A stretch of 10,000 nucleotides of DNA, from assembly GCA_016946835.1 (NCBI GenBank), contig JACVTC010000001.1, positions 1,127,501 to 1,137,500 of the forward strand. The letters are read 5' to 3'. Each line of letters starts with the position of its first letter. Within the stretch, counting starts at the first letter, position 1. The position numbers and the translations under genes were made by a program. This DNA is from Neocallimastix lanati (nom. inval.). Its lineage: Eukaryota > Neocallimastigomycota > Neocallimastigomycetes > Neocallimastigales > Neocallimastigaceae. The notes under the pieces are model-generated. The model saw only the letters and a program-made list of their open reading frames with translations. It ran no database searches and was not told the origin of the DNA. Shown in pieces: positions 1-10,000 of the stretch.

Positions 1-4
1 ATTA

Positions 5-282
5 GCTGGTATATTAATATTCGGAACTCTGAAAAAAAGTTATCCACTTTACTCAATTTTTAATCCCATATGTATTTGTTTTCAAGAAGTCGGTAATAGT
101 TCATTCTTGAATTCTTTCTGTAATTCCTATCCATTTCTCAATCATTATAGAACAGTACTGAGACATGAAAAGCCCTGATAGGCGTGGCTTTTATATTGGT
201 ATCCATAATTCCAGCCAATTCACTATTGATAATTTAGAATATAGATATATATTCTCTGTAAATATAGATATATACTCTCTAA
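5..282 (+). pseudogene. LINE relic: N-terminal part of EEP (APE-like) endonuclease domain
   Basis: This stretch reads, over three frames, as the start of the endonuclease that non-LTR retrotransposons use to nick target DNA. Frame one (5-59) gives NIRNSEKKLSTLLNF, typical of the first strand and helix of EEP domains. A frameshift near 60 leads to PICICFQEVGNSSF, where the Gln-Glu is in the place of the family's metal-binding Glu. After two in-frame stops near 178, a third frame gives RGFYIGIHNSSQFTIDNLEY up to a stop at about 282. The rest of the endonuclease (catalytic Asp/Asn, SDH motif) does not follow on this strand. The element is dead and probably extends beyond the left edge. Family assignment is from recognised motif order, not a search. 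Confidence 0.6.
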
Positions 283-290
283 TGTAATGA

Positions 291-481
291 TTAAGAAACT
301 TCTTGTTACAGCCAATAATGTAGGTGATGAAATTCAAGTAAGAGTTCCAATAGATCTATAGGGTTCAACCTTCCATTGCCCTGCTTACATTAAGAAATTA
401 TCTCATGAAAAGCATTTATTTTATAAAAGGATTAAAAATTTCAAACTTATAATGATTTATTTAATCATCAAGCATTTTGTG
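291..481 (+). pseudogene. LINE relic: linker between endonuclease and reverse transcriptase
   Basis: One frame with a single stop (TAG at 358) reads VMIKKLLVTANNVGDEIQV and then, past the stop, GSTFHCPAYIKKLSHEKHLF followed by YKRIKNF. The basic, Tyr/Lys-rich pattern resembles the poorly conserved segment that joins endonuclease and reverse transcriptase in LINE polyproteins. It starts directly after the truncated endonuclease, as if the C-terminal half of that domain had been deleted. The support is position plus character, so the call is moderate to weak. Confidence 0.4.
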
Positions 482-512
482 ATCTCTCCAAAGAATATAG
501 GATTATTTCTGA

Positions 513-764
513 TTATATTATTAGTATTAGGAGGAATATTTGAATAATTAGATTTAAAAAATTTGATTCATTCCATCTGCCAACGTTTCTTAAAAAATGA
601 CATTCAACGTGATCTGGACTTAAGAAAATATCTAAATCAGAATTTGATTTAACATTATTCATATCTGTGACAACAATGTTTATATTTCTATCTAATATTG
701 GACAATATTTGGTAATTATAAAAAATTTTTCATAAAGAATTTTACAATCCAAAAAATATTTCAT
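513..764 (-). pseudogene. Possible inverted LINE fragment (endonuclease C-terminal-like)
   Basis: An 83-residue open frame on the minus strand contains NINIVVTDMNNVKSNSDLDI followed by FLSPDHVECHFLRNVGRWNE. The Ser-x-Leu-Asp-x-Phe-Leu-Ser pattern recalls the strand near the end of APE-like endonucleases, which normally precedes the SDH motif. The SDH motif itself is not visible; the frame continues as hydrophobic low-complexity sequence. If the call is right, this piece is inverted relative to the flanking LINE segments. It could also be chance; no full-length product is likely. Confidence 0.3.
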
Positions 765-771
765 TCAAAAT

Positions 772-924
772 TCATAGAAAAGATAGATAATTACAAAAAA
801 CCCAATGTTCCAATTGAGGAATAGTATTTTCCCTATAACGACAAGGATACCGTTCTGGGCAGTCATTTTTACTCATATTGGCATCTTTGGAAACACAAAC
901 AAAACATCGAATTTTTATCCATAT
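772..924 (-). pseudogene. Possible inverted LINE fragment with Cys/His motif
   Basis: The minus strand between stops at 927 and 772 reads IWIKIRCFVCVSKDANMSKN, then DCPERYPCRYRENTIPQLEH, then WVFCNYLSFL. The Cys-rich start and the x-LEHWVF-C ending look like the Cys/His-rich tail found at the C-terminal end of many LINE ORF2 proteins. A plus-strand frame of 74 codons (805-1029) overlaps it but shows no recognisable motif. The orientation opposes the neighbouring endonuclease and reverse transcriptase pieces. Assignment is by pattern only. Confidence 0.35.
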
Positions 925-1025
925 CTAAACCTTCTTACTATCCTTACCAATCACCTGTACATTAAAGATAAAGTAGGTATCTCGAGAAGATCAACTCAAC
1001 CGTTTTTCCCGTTTTGCATAACACT

Positions 1026-1745
1026 ATGAAACATGTTTCTGATATAACCGGTGCTCACAGTCTTAATGAAAATTATTGGAAAGGAACACTAAACATTTAC
1101 TTTTTCTCCTCATGAATCATGAGTTATTAATCAACCAATTTTATTGTCAGAAACTTATTCTACTATTGTTTCAATGAAAAATTAATAAAGCATATAGTTC
1201 TGATGATATACCAATAGAATTTTTTAAAATATTTTTTAAATTTGAAAGTAGTACTTCTTTTTATAATGATTCTAATCAAGAAATTACTTATTCTGATAGT
1301 GCAAAATGCCTATTTTTATTATTTAATAAAATTTGGGATGGTGATTTCCCTTGATGAATTGAATTCTACTTCTATTGCTTTCATTCCTAAAAAAGGGAAT
1401 ATTACAGATAGTAAAAAAAATACTGTGGTGGTATTTCACTCATCGATGTAGGATTAAAGATTTTTTCAAAACTTATCACTAAAAGAATTACAGAATACTC
1501 CTTTTCTCATGGAAATATTAGACCAGAACAATTTGGTTTTAGAAATAAAAAAAAAATGCATCAGTTTATTTGTTTCCATTTGTGAAATTCGTCAAAGATG
1601 AAAATTTATTGATCAATTTATCTTTCTTTCTTTTCTTAACCTCAAAAAAAGCTTATGATTTAGTTCCAATTTATTATATACAAACAAAACTTAATAATAC
1701 TGGTATTCATGATAAGTGCCTTTAGTTTATTATTAATATTTATCT
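1026..1745 (+). pseudogene. LINE relic: reverse transcriptase domain, N-terminal half
   Basis: Reading across several frameshifts gives a recognisable non-LTR reverse transcriptase. SDITGAHSLNENYWKG (1041-1090) comes first, then LLSETYSTIVSMKN (1148-1182) and SSDDIPIEFFK (about 1196-1228), the usual region before the palm. NSTSIAFIPKKGNITDSKK (1362-1421) corresponds to the 'IPKKGD' block. The longest intact run, 1442-1548, starts IDVGLKIFSKLITKRITEY and ends with IRPEQFGFRNK. Next come CISLFVSICEIRQR (about 1558-1600) and motif A as FLNLKK, frameshift, AYDLVPIYY (1632-1680). The first motif A Asp is replaced by Asn (codon 1638-1640). The later Y/F-A-D-D box is not found, so the domain is truncated after GIHDKC near 1718. 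It is non-functional, and confidence that it is LINE RT is high. Confidence 0.85.
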
Positions 1746-2076
1746 TTTCTTTTCCCTATTTAATATTTTACGGGCTTGTGGAACTTCTTACTAATGCTAT
1801 GCTTATTGTGATTAGTGATTTTTACATTATTATGATCAATTTGTATACTGTTAGACCCACCGTTGTTATGAGCGTCGAAGTCGAAACTAAGGCAAAAAAA
1901 AAAATTCAGATATAAATTCAAATGATAATTTTAATCCACATGGAGTTATTATCGATGAATATGAAGTGTTAGAAGTCATTTCCTTCTCGAAACTCATAAC
2001 GTAGTTTTTTAATATTGATGTAAAAAGTTTCATGTATTTCATTTTCATATATTAAATAAAGTTTATTCCTGGTGTA
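1746..2076. other. Segment with no recognised gene between LINE relic and AAT tract
   Basis: The reverse transcriptase similarity fades here. Short open frames exist on both strands: a 68-codon plus frame (1709-1915) and a minus-strand Asn/His/Ser-rich reading over about 1760-1890. Neither shows a family motif. The patch at 1790-1890 is less AT-rich than the DNA to its right, so it may still be part of a degraded mobile element. Nothing further can be supported. Confidence 0.5.
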
Positions 2077-4762
<2,686 letters not shown>

Positions 4763-4930
4763 AATTATATTAAAAAAAAATTTCAAAATAAATTAAATGA
4801 TATATTAGGAATATGTTGAACAAGAAAAATAAAAAAATCAAAACTTTTTTTAATATAATTTTAAAATTTTGTGTAATTATATTAATTATTTTTTTTTTTA
4901 TTTTTTATTCACTTTTTTGTATTTTATACG

Positions 4931-4990
4931 AAATAATAAATAATAAATAATAAATAATAAATAATAAATAATAAATAATAAATAATAAAT
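4931..4990. repeat. (AAATAAT) heptanucleotide tract, about 8.5 copies
   Basis: Eight perfect AAATAAT units followed by AAAT. The unit is one AAAT plus one AAT, so it combines the two microsatellite units present as pure tracts elsewhere in this window. Confidence 0.93.
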
Positions 4991-5616
4991 ATAAAAAATT
5001 TTTTCTTTATTTTTTTTTTTCTTTTGTTTTATTTTTGTTATTCTTTAATAAAACTCTCCAATTCAAAAGACAAGTTGAAGTTATTTTTTAAAGTTTTTTT
5101 TTAATTTTAAAAAATTCAACTATTACTAAAATTAAAAAATATATATATTTATATATATTTTGTATAATTGTTATTAACAATAATATAAATAAACAAGGAA
5201 AAAATATTGTTTAATAATTGAAACAAATTAATAATTGAAATATTATTGCATTGTTAAGACATTAATAGGTAAATATAATATATATAAGTACATATAATTA
5301 TTTTAAAAATTGGTGATTTCAAAATTTTAAATGTATTTTATTAATAATTTTTTTTTTTTTTAATTAATCATAAATATTTAATATTAAAAAAAAAAAAAAA
5401 AGGAATAAACAAAAAATAAAAAACAAAAAACAAAATAATTAAATTAAATAGTAAATTAAATAGGTAAATAAATAAATAAATAAATATATATACTTTGTTG
5501 AATATTATAAACCGTAAAATGAAAAAAATTTACATTTAAAATGTTATACTTTAACTATTTGGTTTTAAAATATCTACTAATATATTGTTATTATATATTT
5601 AATATATTTCATAAAA

Positions 5617-5619
<3 letters not shown>
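4991..5619. other. AT-rich 5' flank of the PSD gene, no recognised feature
   Basis: More than 600 bases with poly-T and poly-A runs (for example the A run near 5385-5400) and no open frame, RNA gene or motif I can name. It must contain the promoter of the downstream gene, but the composition makes TATA-like matches meaningless, so no promoter element is called. Confidence 0.6.
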
Positions 5620-5651
<32 letters not shown>

Positions 5652-5658
5652 TAATAAT
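5620..5658. repeat. Short interrupted (AAT)13 tract upstream of the PSD gene
   Basis: Thirteen triplets, with one AAC variant at 5647-5649, about 60 bp before the proposed start codon. It probably lies in the promoter or 5' untranslated region. Confidence 0.9.
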
Positions 5659-5718
5659 AAATAGTAGATATAACCATATAATAATTTTAATTTAATAGTA
5701 ATTAATTGTGAGATTAAA

Positions 5719-6198
5719 ATGACTCAAATTGAACCATATCATTTAAAGGTTGAAGGTAAAGCAAATATATCATCTATTGAAAATTTTATCTTAAAAGTAG
5801 TCATTAATTAAACTATTATAATTTATAAAAAATATATAGTACTTGAGGCAAGAGATTTACTTTCTAAAGATTTCAATGGCAAGTATATCAAATTAAAATG
5901 CAAACTTAATTTATTTCATATATTAATGAATATTTTCCTTAAATTTTATTTAACCATATAACCATATATATACATAGGAAAGTCAGATCCATTTGTTGGT
6001 AATAATTATTTCTTATATGAATATAAAATTAAAAATTAATATATATATATATATATAGTTATATAAAATTTTAAAAACATAAATAAGTTATGATTTTAAA
6101 ATTTTATATACCTTATAATTTCATTTATTTATAAATCCAATAAACTTCTTTTAAATTAATTGAAGTATTATTATTTATTATTATTATTAATTATTATA

Positions 6199-6229
<31 letters not shown>

Positions 6230-7382
6230 CTTTCAATTTAATTATTTGTTTTCCTAATAGTTTAAAGTAAGAAATATTAAGTCATTAATTTTTTTTTTTT
6301 TTATAAATTAATTAGTTTTAAAACTTGGAAGACAAAAGCATCAGACTTCAGTTATTCCAAAAACTTTAAATCCAAATTGGGGTGGTTTAGTTTTTGAATT
6401 GTAAATTTATTTTATTTTATTTTATTTTATTTATTTATTATTTAAATAAAATTTAAATTTTTTTCATAAAATATTAAAAATTTTCTTTTGAAATGAAAAC
6501 TTAATATATACATATACTATATATTAATACATTTATTATTATTTTAGTGAAGTCGATGATCCAACTGATTTTTTATATGTCTCTGTATGGGATAAAGATA
6601 TGATTGGAAAAGATTTTTTAGGTAAAACAAAATTTCCATTAATTGATTTACTTCCACATAATAATGAAGAAGGCTCTCGTAATGTCGTTATGTTTGATGA
6701 TGAAGATAATGAACCACTTTGGTAAATATTATAAATTGATTAAATGTGAATATATTATTATTTTATATTGATAATTTATGAAAATTATGTTTTATGTGAT
6801 ATGTTCTTTAATATAATTAAATAAATGAATTAAATAAAATTATAAAAAGGTTCCCATTGAAACAAAGAAGATCCAAGGAAAAGGTTAGTGGTGAAATTTT
6901 ATTAAAAATTGGTTATACTGGAAATATAAATCAAGAAATCGATTGTGATCTTGCTAGACGTCAAACTAGAATTTATGGTAAATTTATAAAATATAAAGTT
7001 ATATTTTACTACAAATTTCATGCATTTATTGAAAATATTTAATTATTTATAAAAAAAAAAAAAAAAAATATTATTTATTAATAAAATTTTATTAAATTTT
7101 AGTTACCCCTGATAATAAAGGTGAAGATGATGATTCTGTTGATAATCTTCATTTCGTTGATGAAGGAGATCAGGATGATGAAGATGATAATGATGATGCT
7201 GGTAATGATGATGTTAATGGTGGTGGAAAAATTAGTTATTTTGATTCAAATGAAGATGAAAATAGCTTTAGAGGTTTAATGATGATTGAAGGTAATTTAA
7301 TATATAAATAATTCAATAAAATAATATATATACTTATTAAATATTAAAATTATTTAATTTTATTAAACTTATTATTATATAT

Positions 7383-7431
<49 letters not shown>

Positions 7432-9423
7432 TTTTATATTGTAATATATTGAATTATAAATACACTTAAAAATATATATATATTATAATAATATAGTTAT
7501 TAATGCAACAAATTTACCAAAGCGGGGTCAATTCCAAGATATAAGATACAATTGTGATCCTTATGTTATTATTTCCTTTGGTAAAAATACCTTCCGTACT
7601 AGATTTATTAGACATTCATTAAATCCAGTATGGAATGAAACTCTTTATCTTCACTTAAAGGAAGAGGAAGAAAATTATACATTAAAATTCTCAATTTATG
7701 ACTATAATATTTCAAAAAATAATTTATTAGGTTATGTAACTTTAAATGCTAAAAATTTAGTTGAAGAATGTCGTAAATATAATAATTATGGAGGTAGTAA
7801 TGAAGATCTTAAGGATTTAGAAGCATTAGATCCAATTCCTCTTGAGGTTGTCAAACCTATTGAATTTTTAAAAGATTATCCAGATCATAATAATTATGAA
7901 TCTACATTAAAAATAAAAATTAAATTTACTCCATATAAGGATTTACGTCGTAATTTCTGGTATGCTTTAGCTAAAACATATGATAGTGATTCTAATCTTT
8001 CTATTAATCATATTGAATTACAAGCTATGTTAGATAGTATTGGTAGTACCGTTTCTGATGAAACTATTAAATTAATGTTTGCTAATGTTAATAAGAATTA
8101 TTTAGAAGATGAATTAACATATGCAGAAATGGCAAGAACTTTAGAACAAGAATTAATTAAGCATCATGAAATTGTCACAAAACAACAATCTGAAAAATTA
8201 AAAAATAAATGGAATAAATTTTCAAGAGACCAAATAAGAATTGGTGATATTTTAGAAGAAAAAATTATTCAAATTTATAAATGTCCAATTTGTGGAGTTT
8301 CATTTGGTAAGAATAGAGATGAATTAGATATTGTTTCTCATATAGCGGTTTGTGTAAATTCAGATTACTCACAAGTAGATAAATTTGTTATGGGTGGTTT
8401 AATTACTGAAGCCTATACTAGTCGTAAATGGTATTCAAAAGTTATTAAATTTGTTGGTTATGGTCAATATTCTATTGGTAAAAATAATGCTAATATTTTA
8501 GTTCAAGATCGTGAATCTGGTTTGATTATAGAAGAAAAGATGTCTGCTTTTGTAAGATTAGGTATTCGTCTATTATATAAGAGTGCTGGTTCAGATAAGG
8601 CCACAGATGCAAAATTAGTTAAAAATCTTCTTGCAACTCTTTCATTTAGACAAGGAAAAATTTATGACAGTCCATCGTCTGTTAAAGAAATTTTACCATT
8701 TATTAAATTCCATAAATTAAATACAGAAGAAATTTTAGATCCACTTCCATCCTTCAAAAACTTTAATGAATTCTTCTATAGAAAGCTTAAACCAGGAGCT
8801 CGTGTTCTTTCACTTCCAGATAACCCAAAATGTGCTGTTTCTATGGCAGATTGTAGATTCAGTTGTTTCCAAACTATCGATTCTTCTAAAAAATTATGGA
8901 TTAAAGGTTCTAATTTCTCTGTTGCTAGTCTTTTAGATGATGAAGAAATGGGTGAATTTTATAAAAACGGTTCATTAACCATTTTCAGATTAGCACCTCA
9001 AGATTATCATCGTTTCCATCTTCCAGTGGATGGTGTTTTAAGTGAACCAAAATTCATTACTGGTACCTATTATACTGTTAATCCAATGGCTATTCGTTCT
9101 CGTACAGATGTTTATACCGAAAACGTTCGTGTTGTTAGTTATTTAGATTCAGAAGAATTCGGTAAAGTTGCTATTGTATGTATTGGTGCTATGATGGTTG
9201 GTAGTATTGTTTTAACTAGTACACCTGGTGTAAAGTTACATAGGTAGGTTAATTAAGTTATATAATAATGATAATAATAATAATTAAAACAAGATAATAA
9301 ACGGATAAATAAATGAATATATAAATAAAAATAAAAATAAAGATTAAAAATAAAATAAATAAATAAAATTTAATTACAATAATAATAAATAACAATTACT
9401 AATTATATTTTTATTTATATATT

Positions 9424-9501
<78 letters not shown>

Positions 9502-9789
9502 GTATATAATTAGAATGGATGAACATGGGTAAGTTTAAAAAAAATTTTTTTTTATCTTTTATATTTTTAATAAAAGTTCTTTAGTATTAATAATTTTTAT
9601 TTATGTATTTATTTATTGTGTGTAATTATTATTGATAGTTATTTCGCATTTGGTGGTTCAACTATTGTTGCTCTTTTCCAAGAAGGATCTATTGAATTTG
9701 ATAGAGATTTATTAAGTAACAGTTCTCAACATCTTGAAACTCTTATTCGTGTTGGTTCATCTATTGGTATATCAACTTATAATAAATAA
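5719..9789 (+). CDS. Phosphatidylserine decarboxylase, type II (C2-C2-EF-hand, Psd2-like), ten exons
   Basis: Pyruvoyl enzyme that decarboxylates phosphatidylserine to phosphatidylethanolamine; Psd2-type members act on Golgi/endosomal membranes. Exons: 5719-5755, 5840-5878, 5978-5998, 6316-6400, 6548-6721, 6850-6977, 7103-7291, 7497-9243, 9514-9528, 9639-9789. They sum to 2586 nt, an unbroken 861-residue frame ending TAA. C2A (about 8-143) keeps NGKSDPF and Asp at 23, 29, 76 and 78. An acidic linker (165-216) follows, then C2B (218-345) with CDPYV at 244-248. The EF-hand loop D387 to E398 reads DSDSNLSINHIE. Cys487, Cys490, His506 and Cys510 form a zinc-binding-like motif. In the decarboxylase domain, D676 (SMADCR), H729 and H732 (YHRFHLPVDG) and the GGST motif (817-820) match the catalytic set. 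Family chemistry predicts self-cleavage between G818 and S819, giving a 43-residue alpha chain. I see no membrane segment. The start is the first ATG in frame with C2A; an extra upstream exon is possible. Yeast Psd2 is longer (about 1,138 residues). Exon limits are inferred from frame and splice sites. Confidence 0.93.
5879..5977 (+). other. GC-AG intron (intron 2 of the PSD gene)
   Basis: The only splice solution that keeps the C2 motif NGKSDPF in frame joins AAT-G at 5878 to GA-AAG at 5978. The donor is then GCAAGT, the usual consensus for the minor GC-AG class, and the acceptor ends CATAG. The nearby GT at 5883 would leave the frame wrong with each candidate acceptor I checked. The other eight introns are all GT-AG. 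Confidence 0.82.
7388..7425 (+). repeat. T38 homopolymer within intron 7 of the PSD gene
   Basis: Thirty-eight uninterrupted T residues, 71 bases before the exon 8 acceptor. It could act as part of a polypyrimidine signal but is farther from the acceptor than usual. The length is likely to vary between reads and strains. Confidence 0.9.
9439..9497 (+). repeat. (TA)13 followed by T33 in intron 8 of the PSD gene
   Basis: A TA dinucleotide tract (9439-9464) abuts a 33-T run (9465-9497) just ahead of the exon 9 acceptor. The T run is well placed to serve as the polypyrimidine tract for recognition of the 15-nt microexon, which is an inference from position. Confidence 0.88.
9514..9528 (+). other. 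15-nt microexon (exon 9 of the PSD gene)
   Basis: Fifteen coding bases supply the end of Arg807, then Met-Asp-Glu-His and the first two bases of Gly812. They are flanked by TAATTAG and GTAAGT. They are needed to join KLHR in exon 8 to GYFAFGGST in exon 10; skipping would remove five codons just before the self-cleavage motif without changing the frame. The acceptor is preceded by a 33-T run ending 16 bases upstream. Confidence 0.85.
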
Positions 9790-9804
9790 ATTTAATCAAA
9801 AACA

Positions 9805-9820
9805 AATAAACCAAAATAAA
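9805..9820 (+). terminator. Candidate poly(A) signals after the PSD stop codon
   Basis: AATAAA occurs at 9805-9810 and 9815-9820, 16-26 bases past the TAA stop. In DNA this AT-rich the hexamer is expected often by chance, so the call rests on position only. Confidence 0.3.
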
Positions 9821-9837
9821 TAAACAAACATAAAAAA

Positions 9838-9885
9838 ACAAAACAAAACAAAACAAAAAAAACAAAACAAAAAAAAAAAAAAACA
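9838..9885 (+). repeat. CAAAA-rich tract in the PSD 3' region
   Basis: Irregular CAAAA pentamers with longer A runs, about 50 bases after the stop codon. It contains almost only C and A on the plus strand, unlike the surrounding A/T sequence. It may lie in the 3' untranslated region or just past it. Confidence 0.75.
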
Positions 9886-10000
9886 ATCTATTATTCATTA
9901 TATATAAACTTTATACCGTTTTCTTTATAATAATTTTTAATTTTTTGAAATTTAATAAGAAATTATCATAATTATTATTATTATTATTATAAAAAATAAT

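Noticed and set aside
805-1029. Plus-strand 74-codon open frame
   Set aside because: No recognisable motif; the opposite strand carries the more convincing Cys/His LINE-like reading.
5756-5839. Alternative donor GTAGTC at 5797 giving a longer exon 1
   Set aside because: It would give phase 0 against an acceptor that needs phase 1; the donor GTAAAG at 5756 gives the correct frame into VLEARDLL.
6857-7042. Stand-alone 61-codon plus-strand ORF
   Set aside because: Its first two thirds are exon 6 of the PSD gene; the rest runs into intron 6.
8027-9247. Stand-alone 406-codon PSD protein starting at the internal Met
   Set aside because: That Met is residue 402, inside the EF-hand region; the frame is open upstream through the second C2 domain and the catalytic GGST is in a later exon.

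Overview
The window is a eukaryotic, extremely AT-rich stretch. It has long A/T-only microsatellites, short AT-rich introns, A/T-ending codons and a fungal-type phosphatidylserine decarboxylase. The best fit is an anaerobic gut fungus (Neocallimastigomycota), because of the base composition, the trinucleotide tracts and the LINE-like sequence; this is inference from composition and gene style. Another AT-rich eukaryote such as a dictyostelid is not formally excluded.

Left end (1 to about 1760): a heavily mutated non-LTR (LINE-type) retrotransposon that runs off the left edge. On the plus strand one can read the start of an endonuclease/exonuclease/phosphatase (EEP) endonuclease, a linker, and the first part of a reverse transcriptase, all broken by stops and frameshifts. 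Between linker and reverse transcriptase, LINE-like peptides read on the minus strand (about 513-924), which suggests a rearranged or nested relic. From about 1763 to 2076 no gene is recognised.

Middle (2077-5718): gene-free AT-rich DNA dominated by simple repeats: (AAT)150, an isolated 22-bp hairpin, a 26-bp unit repeated three times that leads into (AAT)119, (AAAT)28, a heptanucleotide tract, and a short (AAT)n just upstream of the gene.

Right end (5719-9789): one complete gene on the plus strand, reconstructed here as ten exons with a continuous 861-codon frame. It encodes a type II (Psd2-like) phosphatidylserine decarboxylase with the order C2, acidic linker, C2, EF-hand, Cys/His zinc-binding-like motif, decarboxylase domain, GGST self-cleavage motif. 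It would convert phosphatidylserine to phosphatidylethanolamine in endomembranes. Points of interest are a GC-AG intron needed to keep the frame, microexons of 15, 21 and 39 nt, and the catalytic GGST motif lying in the last small exon, away from the large exon. I see no sign of a wholly new biological system; the notable items are gene structure, repeat structure and the scrambled retroelement.
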